Shown here one piece after another: positions 27,989 through 36,000 of a DNA stretch of 64,000 nt. The notes beneath the pieces were generated by a model that was not told the origin of the DNA, ran no database searches, and saw nothing but the letters and a program-made list of their open reading frames with translations. The position numbers and the translations under genes were made by a program. The DNA is from Denitrovibrio acetiphilus DSM 12809. GTDB taxonomy: Bacteria; Chrysiogenota; Deferribacteres; Deferribacterales; Geovibrionaceae. Numbering within the stretch: position 1 is the first letter of the stretch; each line of letters starts with the position of its first letter. The stretch is from positions 1,860,001-1,924,000 of the forward strand of contig NC_013943.1 of the NCBI RefSeq assembly GCF_000025725.1, written 5' to 3'.

Positions 27989-27994
27989 TAGAGT
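27989..27994 (+). promoter_or_regulatory. TAGAGT -10 box of the Psr-like operon, cut off from its -35
   Basis: TAGAGT matches TATAAT at 4 of 6 positions and lies 17 bp from TTGACA (26595) in the reconstructed pre-insertion sequence. In the present sequence the bases 17-18 bp upstream fall in the right end of the IS (TTATCG, 27965-27970), a poor -35. Expression may be reduced or changed. A second possible -10, CATAAT, occurs at 28015-28020. Confidence 0.4.
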
Positions 27995-28017
27995 ATTCAA
28001 AAGTTCATTAGAAACAT

Positions 28018-28035
28018 AATTGTCCCGCCGCACAC
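28018..28035 (-). repeat. 18-base GC-rich motif, copy 2 (opposite orientation, Psr-like leader)
   Basis: The plus strand reads AATTGTCCCGCCGCACAC, the exact reverse complement of 20282-20299. It lies 24-41 bp upstream of the molybdoenzyme start codon. Together the two copies bracket the ext-like cluster and the IS element as a 7.75-kb inverted-repeat-flanked segment. Confidence 0.85.
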
Positions 28036-28058
28036 TAAATTTTTTTTAGAGGGACATT

Positions 28059-30248
28059 ATGATGAAAAGCAGAATCTCCCGCCGCCATTTCCTTCAGGGA
28101 ACGGTTGCAGCAGGAGCAGCGTTTGCTACCTTATCATCTGTTAGTCTTGTTGCTGGCGAAAAACCCGAGTCCAAGCCTCTGGGAGAATCATTTGCGCAGA
28201 ATTGGTGCGAAATGTGTTTCTGGAAATGCGGACTTACAGCAAAAGTCGTTAATGGAAAAGTCAGAAAACTAGACGGTCAGCCCGGTTGCCCCAGTAACTT
28301 TGGAAAACTATGTGCCAAAGGGAATTCCGGTGTTTTCCAGCTATACGATCCTGACAGAATAAAAACACCATTAATACGTACAGGTGAAAGAGGCTCCGGC
28401 CAGTTCAGGAAAGCCACATGGGAAGAGGCAATAGCCTATGTTGCTGAAAAATCAAATCAATTAAAAGAACAGTACGGTCCTGAAACCTTCAGTCTCTTTG
28501 CGCACGGTTCCGGTGAACATGCCTTTGTGGAACTGATGCAGATCATGGGAACTCCTAATGTCTGTATCCCTTCATATGCTCAATGCCTCGGAAGCAGGGA
28601 GTTAGGCTGGGCACTCACATACGGTAAACCTGTCGGCGGAAAAGAACCTGTGGACTCTGAAAACGCAAAATGCATACTCCTGCTGGGCAGAAACATAGCG
28701 GAAGCACTGCATGTCGGCGAACTTCAGGACTTCATAAACGGCTGTGCCAAAGGCGCATATGTTATATATGTTGACCCCAGATACAGCAAAACCGCAGCTA
28801 AATCAAATAAATACATGATGATCAAACCAGGCACAGACACAGCTCTGCTTCTGGGCATGATGAACCATATCATTAATAACAGACTTTATAACATCGAGTT
28901 CGTGGAAAACTACACCAGCGGACTTGAAGACTTCACCCGTCATATTCAGGAATATACTGTAAGCTGGGCATCTCAGGTTACAGAAATTTCAGAAGAAGAC
29001 ATCATTGAAGCAGCAGAAAAGCTCTGCGAAGCTGCACCGCACTGCTACATTCACCCCGGTCGTCGTGTCACCAGATATGGCACTGATACACAGTTTGTCA
29101 GAGCAATCGCTATGATCAACGCTCTGATGGGAAACTGGCAGCAGCCCGGCGGTATGTTTCAGCCTGTGGGATTCAAATTTGAAAAGCCTCATATGGTAGA
29201 AGTTGACCATGTCCACAGTGAAAGAGCTGACGGTGCCGGTACGGACTACCCTATCGCACCACGAAATCTCGGACTGGCAAACAAAATGATCGATGCCATT
29301 GCAGAGCAGACACACGAGCTCAAAGGGATGTTTGTTTATGGATGCAACCCATTCCATCACCACGGACATTCTGAAATGGTAAAAAAAGCGATTGAGCAGA
29401 GTGAGCTTGTGGTTACATGTGAAATATACATGACAGACACAGCCTACTACTCTGATGTCATCCTGCCCGAATCTACTTACCTTGAAAGGTACGATCCTGT
29501 TATATCCACGGCGAGGAAAAGCGGATATTTACAGCTTCGTGAGCCTGCGGTTCCCCCTGTCCATGACACAATGGGCGCATGGGAAATAGCCGCAAAACTG
29601 TCGAAAGCAATGGGGTATGAAAATGAATTTATGGATATACGTGAGTATAACCAAAAAGTATACGAAACTATCGGCATAACAGAAGAATACATGAAAGAAC
29701 ATGGATGCTACATCGGAAACACAGGGGATCCTTTCCCTGCTGCAAATGGTGTTGAGCCAACTTTCCGTACTCCTTCAGGGAAAGCCGAATTTTTCAGCAA
29801 CATGATGTACGATCTGGATTACGATCCAATGCCTTCATATGAAGCTCCCCCTACACCGGAAGATGGTGAGTTCCGACTGCTTTTCGGACGTCTCAGCTTT
29901 CACACACATGCAAGAACACAGAATAACGCCTGGCTTCTCGCCCTGCACCACTCTGTTGTTGAGCTGTGGATCAATACTGAAAAAGCAAAAGCACTCGGCA
30001 TCAAAAGCGGTGACACTGTCAGAATCACAAAAGACGGCAAGAAAAGCGGTCCGTGCACCGCAAAAGTTGTGGACTACATCCACCCCGAGTCTATCTTTAT
30101 CCCTCACGGTTTCGGTTCTGTAAGTAAAATGCTTACACGTATCGCCGGTGTTGGTGCAAGAGATTCAGACTTCACATCAGACGATACAGACCCTATCAGC
30201 GGCGGTGCAGGCTTCCACAACGGGTTCGTTAAAGTCGAAAAAGTGTGA
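28059..30248 (+). CDS. Molybdopterin oxidoreductase, PsrA/PhsA-like catalytic subunit
   Basis: A 729-residue DMSO-reductase-superfamily enzyme exported by Tat (SRRHFLQG in the signal peptide). A [4Fe-4S] site is formed by Cys50, Cys53, Cys57 and Cys85 (Cx2Cx3Cx27C). Cys176 in SYAQCLGSRELGW is the expected Mo ligand. HPGRRVTRYGTDTQFVRAI and the ending HGFGSVSKMLTRIAG...TDPISG are typical of polysulfide/thiosulfate reductases (PsrA/PhsA). An arsenate or selenate reductase of the same branch cannot be excluded. The ATG directly after (28062) is an alternative start; GAGGG lies upstream. The electron-transfer and membrane subunits follow directly. Confidence 0.9.
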   Translation: MMKSRISRRHFLQGTVAAGAAFATLSSVSLVAGEKPESKPLGESFAQNWCEMCFWKCGLTAKVVNGKVRKLDGQPGCPSNFGKLCAKGNSGVFQLYDPDRIKTPLIRTGERGSGQFRKATWEEAIAYVAEKSNQLKEQYGPETFSLFAHGSGEHAFVELMQIMGTPNVCIPSYAQCLGSRELGWALTYGKPVGGKEPVDSENAKCILLLGRNIAEALHVGELQDFINGCAKGAYVIYVDPRYSKTAAKSNKYMMIKPGTDTALLLGMMNHIINNRLYNIEFVENYTSGLEDFTRHIQEYTVSWASQVTEISEEDIIEAAEKLCEAAPHCYIHPGRRVTRYGTDTQFVRAIAMINALMGNWQQPGGMFQPVGFKFEKPHMVEVDHVHSERADGAGTDYPIAPRNLGLANKMIDAIAEQTHELKGMFVYGCNPFHHHGHSEMVKKAIEQSELVVTCEIYMTDTAYYSDVILPESTYLERYDPVISTARKSGYLQLREPAVPPVHDTMGAWEIAAKLSKAMGYENEFMDIREYNQKVYETIGITEEYMKEHGCYIGNTGDPFPAANGVEPTFRTPSGKAEFFSNMMYDLDYDPMPSYEAPPTPEDGEFRLLFGRLSFHTHARTQNNAWLLALHHSVVELWINTEKAKALGIKSGDTVRITKDGKKSGPCTAKVVDYIHPESIFIPHGFGSVSKMLTRIAGVGARDSDFTSDDTDPISGGAGFHNGFVKVEKV

Positions 30249-30264
30249 AAGGGGGATATCTTAA

Positions 30265-30828
30265 ATGAATAAAAAATATGCTATGGCATACATAGTTGAC
30301 CGCTGTGTGGACTGCAAAGCCTGCATGGTAGCATGTAAGGCAGAATGGGAAGTGCCCGCTGATCATTTCCGTACACACATAGACACCGGGATAAGCCCCG
30401 ATCGTTCTGTGAATATGCGGATGCACTTTCTCCCTAACCAGTGCAACCACTGTGACGATGCCCCATGTGTAACTGTATGTCCCACAAAAGCCAGTCACAA
30501 AAGAGAGGACGGGGTTGTGTACGTGACAAGATCCAGATGTGTGGGCTGTAAGTACTGCATTGTTTCCTGTCCGTATGATGCAAGATTTTTCAATCACGAT
30601 CTTGGTGTTGCAGAAAAATGTACTTTCTGCCTGCCGAGGATAACTGAAGGTCTTGAGCCGGCATGCGTAACAACATGCCCGGGAAATGTCAGAGTTTTCG
30701 GCGATTTAAACGATCAGGATAGTGAAATCTCACTTCTTCTGAAGGACGCTGCGGAAAAACATTATAAAGTTTGGAAGCTGCGTGAGGACATCGGCACTCG
30801 CCCAAACATATATTACATACAGAAATAG
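30265..30828 (+). CDS. Four-cluster ferredoxin subunit (PsrB-like)
   Basis: A 187-residue protein with four [4Fe-4S] cysteine groups: CVDCKACMVAC, CNHCDDAPCVTVCP, CVGCKYCIVSCP and CTFCLPRITEGLEPAC, with the last set closed by CP. This layout is that of PsrB/NrfC/DmsB-type electron-transfer subunits, which pass electrons from the membrane subunit to the molybdenum subunit. It has no signal peptide, as expected for co-export with the Tat-carrying subunit. It lies 16 bp after the catalytic gene, with GGGGG upstream. Confidence 0.95.
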   Translation: MNKKYAMAYIVDRCVDCKACMVACKAEWEVPADHFRTHIDTGISPDRSVNMRMHFLPNQCNHCDDAPCVTVCPTKASHKREDGVVYVTRSRCVGCKYCIVSCPYDARFFNHDLGVAEKCTFCLPRITEGLEPACVTTCPGNVRVFGDLNDQDSEISLLLKDAAEKHYKVWKLREDIGTRPNIYYIQK

Positions 30829-30837
30829 GAGGCTATT

Positions 30838-31725
30838 ATGGTTTTTCAAGAAGCCTTTGAGTGGTATATTGCCGTATATCTGTTTCTGGCAGGTGTGGGC
30901 GCCGGGGCTATCGTTGCCGCTGTAATGGCGGATATGTACGACAGGAAAAAATACATATCCTTTATAAAAGCTGCAAGTGTTATAGGAATGCCGCTGGTTA
31001 GTATCGGTATATTTTTTCTATACATAGATCTCGGACAGGGGTTATGGAAGCCTTGGCTTCTGATTCTCCTTTTTTTGAACCCGACATCAGCTATTACATG
31101 GGGTACAGGGATACTGACGGTATTCACGCTACTTGCATTGATATATGGCGCATTTAATCTCGGATTCATAAAGTTTTCCGGCGGAAGAACCGTGCAGTGG
31201 CTGCTGATAATAACAGGTATCCTCACCGCAGGATACACTGCTGTACTGCTTGGTGTCCTAAAGGCAATACCTTTCTGGCATCAGACATCTCTTCCGATAT
31301 TGTTCATAATATCCGCGACATCCACAGGTATATCCGGTGCGATGATTGTGAGAGAAATGTTTTTCAAAACAGAAGACAGCATGCATAAGATTGAAACCAG
31401 CCATTTTTATCTCATAATGCTTGAGATTCTCCTCCTTGTGGGCATGTTTCTTATCGCAATGCAGGGTGTGCCGGAGATGAAATTCTCTGCGCTCAGTCTT
31501 CTGACAGGTAAATTCGCTCTGGAGTTCTGGGTCTTCCTTGTGCTCCTCGGGCTTATTATTCCTGCTATTGTCTTCGCGCTGGGCGAAGCTGGCAAAATGC
31601 ATATATCAGGTTCTAAACTGGTGTTTTTTGAAGCTCTGGTTTTATTAGGGGGATACTTCCTCCGCTTCCTGATAATACATGCCGGAGTTTATACTCAAAA
31701 ATTCATTGAGTATATTCCACAATAA
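30838..31725 (+). CDS. NrfD/PsrC-type membrane subunit
   Basis: A 295-residue protein with about eight membrane helices. The N-terminus (EWYIAVYLFLAGVGAGAIVAA) is the typical start of NrfD/PsrC proteins. It anchors the complex and oxidises menaquinol, feeding the ferredoxin subunit. It lies 9 bp after the PsrB-like gene, with AGGAGG before the ATG, and is followed by a strong terminator, so it ends the operon. Confidence 0.93.
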   Translation: MVFQEAFEWYIAVYLFLAGVGAGAIVAAVMADMYDRKKYISFIKAASVIGMPLVSIGIFFLYIDLGQGLWKPWLLILLFLNPTSAITWGTGILTVFTLLALIYGAFNLGFIKFSGGRTVQWLLIITGILTAGYTAVLLGVLKAIPFWHQTSLPILFIISATSTGISGAMIVREMFFKTEDSMHKIETSHFYLIMLEILLLVGMFLIAMQGVPEMKFSALSLLTGKFALEFWVFLVLLGLIIPAIVFALGEAGKMHISGSKLVFFEALVLLGGYFLRFLIIHAGVYTQKFIEYIPQ

Positions 31726-31734
31726 CACTATGAG

Positions 31735-31758
31735 GGGGGCGCCAGTGCCCCCTTTTTT
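31735..31758 (+). terminator. Rho-independent terminator of the Psr-like operon
   Basis: GGGGGC (31735-31740) and GCCCCC (31747-31752) form a 6-bp GC stem with a 6-nt loop, followed by six Ts. It separates the Psr-like operon from the Rieske operon. Confidence 0.92.
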
Positions 31759-31811
31759 CTTTATCCACCTTAACTTATATAGTATTATCTGCTTGTATCA
31801 AAGGAGTGGTG

Positions 31812-32228
31812 ATGCAGATTATTAAGAAATTCAGCAGAAGATCTTTCCTAAAAACAACGGGAGCCTTTCTGGTGGGGTTAACAGGCATAACTCTGCTATG
31901 TAAATATATGTCCCCGCCAATAGAAGAAAACAGTATACTTGCCGAAGCGAACATATCGGACATCCCGGAAGGCGGAGCCCTGATCTTTCAGGACAAACAG
32001 CTTGCACTTTTAAGAACGAAAGAGACTATAACAGCGATTTCTCTCTCCTGTACTCACCTTGGCTGTACTGTCTCTCTCAGTGATGACAAATTTGCATGTC
32101 CCTGCCACGGAAGCATATTCTCCCTTACCGGAGAAGTGCTGAAAGGACCGGCACAGAAACGGCTTAAGAAATTTGCTTTTTCACAAGAAAACGGGAAAAT
32201 TACCGTGTACCGGAGGGAAACAGCTTGA
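31812..32228 (+). CDS. Rieske [2Fe-2S] protein of a quinol:cytochrome c complex
   Basis: A 138-residue protein. An N-terminal Tat-type signal anchor (SRRSFLKTTGAFLVGLTG) is followed by a soluble Rieske domain with the two cluster motifs CTHLGC and CPCHGS. It works as the periplasmic electron carrier of a bc-type complex. I start at the ATG 31812, 5 bp after AAGGAG; two GTGs just upstream are alternatives. The stop overlaps the TTG start of the cytochrome b gene. Confidence 0.93.
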   Translation: MQIIKKFSRRSFLKTTGAFLVGLTGITLLCKYMSPPIEENSILAEANISDIPEGGALIFQDKQLALLRTKETITAISLSCTHLGCTVSLSDDKFACPCHGSIFSLTGEVLKGPAQKRLKKFAFSQENGKITVYRRETA

Positions 32229-33256
32229 TATCACCATTTTTCACACACCTTTTCCCGCCGAAATTTTACAGGGATACACTTAAATTTTCCAAAACATTGT
32301 ATGCCGGAGCGATACTGGTTGCCCTTTTCACGACCCTGTCGGTAACAGGTCTGCTTCTCATGTTTTATTATTCACCTGATGCCGCATCCTCTTATAGCTC
32401 TGTAATATTTCTGGAAGAATCAGTTTTTGGCGGTAAATTTTTACGTGCACTGCACCGGATGTGTTCGCATATATTCCTTATCGTTATTGCCGTGCATCTG
32501 CTGCGAACCGTCTTAACCGGAGTGTATGCAGGAAGAAAAAGAAACTGGAAGCTCGGATACATCATATTTTTCGTAATCGTTTTTGAGGCATACACAGGTT
32601 ACCTGATGCCTATGAACCAGCTGTCATACTGGGCTACTAAAACAGGCATGGAGCTTATGAACACCCTCCCCTTCGGAGATTTCATCAAAAACCTTCTGAT
32701 GCCGGATGATGTTGGCGGCAAGCTGACTGTACTTAGATTTTACACTCTGCATGTCATTGTTCTGCCTGTATTCAGCCTGACACTGATTTCTGCTCACTTA
32801 TATAATATACGGAAAAATGGCGGTCTTGTTAAATATGCAGATAGCTCCGATAAAGAAGACAGGCGAAAACTTATAGGATTCAGCCTGCTCATAGGCTTTG
32901 CTTCAATACTATTTGCAATCATCCTTACGTTTATATTTCCCAGCCCTCTGGACACCGCAGCAGACCCTTCGTCACCGCCTAACCCGGCAAAAAGTGCTTG
33001 GTTTCTGCTTTGGATACAAGAGGTCGTGAGCTGGAGAGCCGTTTACTTCAATGTGATAATGCTGCTGATCATACTGTTTTATTTCCTGCCTGATTTCAGG
33101 AAAAAATACACGCCCGATAAAGCAGTATGGTTCAGTAAAAATGATAGAGCTGTGTGGAGCACAACGATAGCACTGACATTTACCGTTATAGTCCTGACTA
33201 TTATAGCTACGTTTTTCAGGGGGGAAAATTGGGAACTCGTTTCATTCTATTTCTAA
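32225..33256 (+). CDS. Cytochrome b of a menaquinol:cytochrome c oxidoreductase
   Basis: A 343-residue membrane protein with about seven helices. Haem ligands are visible as His77 and His91 in the second helix (ALHRMCSHIF...AVHLLR) and His176 and His191 in the fourth (TLHVIVLP...ISAHLYN). The 14-residue gap in the fourth helix is that of the b6/menaquinol type, not the mitochondrial type. The usual PEWY quinol-site motif is not evident; SAWFLLW occupies about that place. The start is TTG, with GGAGGG upstream and a 4-bp overlap with the Rieske gene. Confidence 0.92.
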   Translation: MISPFFTHLFPPKFYRDTLKFSKTLYAGAILVALFTTLSVTGLLLMFYYSPDAASSYSSVIFLEESVFGGKFLRALHRMCSHIFLIVIAVHLLRTVLTGVYAGRKRNWKLGYIIFFVIVFEAYTGYLMPMNQLSYWATKTGMELMNTLPFGDFIKNLLMPDDVGGKLTVLRFYTLHVIVLPVFSLTLISAHLYNIRKNGGLVKYADSSDKEDRRKLIGFSLLIGFASILFAIILTFIFPSPLDTAADPSSPPNPAKSAWFLLWIQEVVSWRAVYFNVIMLLIILFYFLPDFRKKYTPDKAVWFSKNDRAVWSTTIALTFTVIVLTIIATFFRGENWELVSFYF

Positions 33257-33990
33257 TATTCTTCTCAGCAATTTCCGGCTATGCCTGCATGAATTGCCAC
33301 GAACCTCATTATGCCAACAAAGGTGACTGTAGTTTATGCCATAGAGGAAATATGGAGAGCTCCAGAAAAAACATTGCCCATTTCGGTATAATCACTGCAA
33401 AATACAGCGGATTATATACCGATGAAAATGATGTAAAGACCGGCAAAGAAATCGTGGAGGACTCAGCCTGCAGAAGATGCCATATTATAGGCGCTAAAGG
33501 TGAAAACTCTGCAGTATCACTAGATTATCGAGCAAAAATACACACCGGGGAATACCTCGCAGACAAACTAATCAACACTAATGAATATATGCCGGATTTT
33601 CATTTTTCTGATCGGGATGTTACAAAAATAATCAAATATCTTCTTTTCGCCTCGTCAGGCACAGTGCAAAAAGAAGCAGAACCTTATGTTGCATATATAA
33701 AAACCTCAGATGATGATGTCTTTGGGAAACACTGCGGTAACTGCCATAAAGTAATCACAAGGCAATCTGGAGGGAAAGGAACCGGGGAGATCGCCAGAAA
33801 TCTCTCGGGGCTTTTCAGCCAATACTTTGATTCCGATGTTTTGCAGGAAGGTGACGACCGGTGGACGCCGGAACTGCTTCTTAAATGGGTTAGAAATCCC
33901 AGAAGTATCAATAAAACAACTATTATGCCACCTGTTAACCTGAGCAAAAACGAAGAATCCGACCTGAGCAAACTCTTTGAAAACAAATAA
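33229..33990 (+). CDS. Tetraheme c-type cytochrome of the Rieske/cytochrome b complex
   Basis: A 253-residue exported cytochrome. With the TTG start at 33229, just after AGGGGGG, a signal peptide (RFILFLIFFSAISGYA) precedes CMNCH and CSLCH, a closely spaced N-terminal pair. Two class-I-like monohaem modules follow, CRRCH with a later YMPDF and CGNCH with a later TIMPPV, whose methionines are likely axial ligands. An upstream ATG (33154) would overlap cytochrome b by 100 bp and lose the signal peptide. The gene overlaps cytochrome b by 28 bp, so the three subunits form a compact operon. It probably takes electrons from the Rieske protein. Confidence 0.85.
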   Translation: MGTRFILFLIFFSAISGYACMNCHEPHYANKGDCSLCHRGNMESSRKNIAHFGIITAKYSGLYTDENDVKTGKEIVEDSACRRCHIIGAKGENSAVSLDYRAKIHTGEYLADKLINTNEYMPDFHFSDRDVTKIIKYLLFASSGTVQKEAEPYVAYIKTSDDDVFGKHCGNCHKVITRQSGGKGTGEIARNLSGLFSQYFDSDVLQEGDDRWTPELLLKWVRNPRSINKTTIMPPVNLSKNEESDLSKLFENK

Positions 33991-34521
33991 TCTCTTTATA
34001 ATTTCAGGCATTTTGGGTCTTGGCTCTTGTTTATATTTCATATTAAGCAGAGGGCAGATCGTTGAGAACGCTCCCAAGTGCGACTTGAGGTTGATTTGAC
34101 TGAACAAGGCAAAGTTTTAATGTGACAAGCTTTATGTATCTATAATACATCAAACACGATAAAATGCCACATACTAAATCATTTATAATTAGTGGGTTTC
34201 CATTAAAGGAAAGCCGGCGTCCTGCCGGCACCCCATTGAGCTCCGTCTCGGTAGGCGTGGTTTTTCCACTACCTGACTATCTAATATCAATTCAGATGCC
34301 AAAAAACATAATAAATCTCTATGCGAGTTTAAAATACTTATAGATATACATATTACTACTCGACCATCGAGCATGCCAGTTGCAGAATAGGGAAAGAATA
34401 ACCACCCCTTCTGTCAAAACAACAGGTATTTTTTTCTCTTCCACTCCTTAACCGCAAGAAACGGGTGGGAATAAAGACACACTACTGTTATTTTATTTTT
34501 ATCAAACAAAAAGAGGATACG
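33991..34521. other. Spacer of about 530 bp with one GC-rich hairpin
   Basis: No convincing gene is seen on either strand. GCCGGC (34213-34218) and GCCGGC (34224-34229) form a 6-bp stem with the loop GTCCT, without a T-run, inside a short GC-rich island (about 34210-34260). A pyrimidine tract (about 34428-34450) precedes the next gene. I could not match the island to a known riboswitch. Confidence 0.5.
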
Positions 34522-35184
34522 ATGGAAAAATTATTTTCCCCGGGCTGTGCACTAATGCTATATAAGCCAGAGCTGGCTGACCAAATTTGTAACGTGCTAA
34601 TCAAAATGCAGACATGCTCAAACATGTATACAAACTGCTGCCACCACAAGCCTATAACTGATAAGCCTCTATTCATAATAAATACCTGTCCTGGATGCGA
34701 CAGACGTCACAGCTCCCTCTACAAAAATGTAAAAACTATATCGCTATGGGAAATATTAGCCAAAAGTGATACATTTACATTCCCAGACTATAAAGGTGCC
34801 GTAATGTCGATACATGATGCATGTCCCACTAAAAACAAACCTGAAGTCCACAACGCTATCAGAAAAATAATAAGCCGGATGAACATATCCCTGAAGGAAC
34901 CGGAAAAGACAAAAACGTCTTCTGTGTGCTGCGGAGATACATACTATAAGCTGAAATCTGATGAAGAGGTCACAACAGCTATGATCAAACGCGCAGAAGA
35001 GATGCCGGCAGAAGATGTAATTGTATATTGTGTCTCATGTGTGAAATCTATGCATATCGGAGGAAAAAAGCCACGATATCTCCCTGATCTGCTTTTCGGA
35101 CAAAAAACACTGATAGGCAACGAAACCACAAAAAAATGGCATGATAGAATAGAAAATCATATCAGAACCGTAGGTGCATTATGA
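34522..35184 (+). CDS. Cysteine-rich protein, HdrB/CCG-domain-like
   Basis: A 220-residue cytoplasmic protein with many cysteines in paired groups: FSPGCAL, CCHHKP, NTCPGCDRRH, HDACPTKN, SSVCCGD and VYCVSCVKS. The CCG plus later Cx2C pattern and the HDACPTKN stretch resemble the cysteine-rich (CCG) domains of heterodisulfide reductase subunit B and related Fe-S proteins. I cannot name the substrate. I start at 34522, just after AGAGGAT, and not at 34465. It shares ATGA with the Ada-like gene, so the two are co-translated. Confidence 0.65.
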   Translation: MEKLFSPGCALMLYKPELADQICNVLIKMQTCSNMYTNCCHHKPITDKPLFIINTCPGCDRRHSSLYKNVKTISLWEILAKSDTFTFPDYKGAVMSIHDACPTKNKPEVHNAIRKIISRMNISLKEPEKTKTSSVCCGDTYYKLKSDEEVTTAMIKRAEEMPAEDVIVYCVSCVKSMHIGGKKPRYLPDLLFGQKTLIGNETTKKWHDRIENHIRTVGAL

Positions 35185-35999
35185 GAATGAGCGATTATGA
35201 CCGAATAGCAGAGGCGATACGTTATATTCAGACAAACAGTAAGGTTCAGCCATCTCTTGAAGAGATAGCGGCACACATGGGGCTGAGCCCATATCATTTC
35301 CAGAGGCTATTCACACAATGGGCAGGGATAAGCCCCAAAAGGTTCCTCCAGTTCATTACACTGGAAAGCGCAAAGCTGCTGCTGAAAAAAACATCTATTA
35401 TGGAGACATCCTATGAACTCGGAATGAGCGGACCTTCAAGACTGCATGATCTTTTTATTACAACAGACGGAGTCACCCCCGGGGAATACAAAAGCAGCGG
35501 CGAAGGTCTTACTATCAACTACGGCTGCCATGAAACTCCGTTCGGTGAATGCCTTCTTGCCCAGACAGAAAGAGGAGTATGCCATTTAGCTTTTATAGAT
35601 GACAACCTCGCAGAAGAATTAGACAATCTAAAGAATAGATGGAATAAGTCAGATGTTGTACGCAATGACGACATAACCGCTGAAACATCTGAAATGATAT
35701 TTAAGAATAAATCTGTCCCCCTTCACCTGAAAGGAACGAATTTTCAGATTAGAGTCTGGAGGGCTCTTCTGGAGATACCGGAAGGACACCTCACAACATA
35801 TAGAAGAATAGCAGAAAAGATAGGCTCCTCTTCGTCCAGCAGAGCTGTAGGCAGTGCTGCAGGCAAAAACAGCATAGGATACCTTATCCCCTGTCACAGA
35901 GTGCTCCGAACTACAGGTGAGCTTGGTGGTTATCGGTGGGGGCTGGAAAGAAAAAGAATCATTATCGCATATGAAGCAGCACAGCAAGATCAAGATTGA
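35181..35999 (+). CDS. Ada-like fusion: AraC-type DNA-binding domain plus O6-methylguanine-DNA methyltransferase
   Basis: A 272-residue protein. Residues about 5-105 are an AraC-type double helix-turn-helix (SLEEIAAHMGLSPYHFQRLF). Residues about 180-265 are the methyltransferase with IPCHRV, whose cysteine accepts the alkyl group, and the preceding VGSAAGKN. The N-terminal zinc-binding methylphosphotriester domain of E. coli Ada is absent, so sensing of DNA damage must differ. It repairs O6-alkylguanine and may control its own or other repair genes. It overlaps the upstream cysteine-rich gene by 4 bp. Confidence 0.92.
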   Translation: MRMSDYDRIAEAIRYIQTNSKVQPSLEEIAAHMGLSPYHFQRLFTQWAGISPKRFLQFITLESAKLLLKKTSIMETSYELGMSGPSRLHDLFITTDGVTPGEYKSSGEGLTINYGCHETPFGECLLAQTERGVCHLAFIDDNLAEELDNLKNRWNKSDVVRNDDITAETSEMIFKNKSVPLHLKGTNFQIRVWRALLEIPEGHLTTYRRIAEKIGSSSSSRAVGSAAGKNSIGYLIPCHRVLRTTGELGGYRWGLERKRIIIAYEAAQQDQD

Positions 36000-36000
36000 A

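Noticed and set aside
20282-28035. Composite transposon bounded by the 18-base repeats
   Set aside because: There is only one IS copy, with its own proper ends and duplication, so the 18-mers are not transposon ends of that element. An independent invertible segment is left open.
34213-34229. GC hairpin considered as a cobalamin or similar riboswitch or terminator
   Set aside because: No conserved boxes of a known class and no T-run. It is kept only as an unexplained hairpin.
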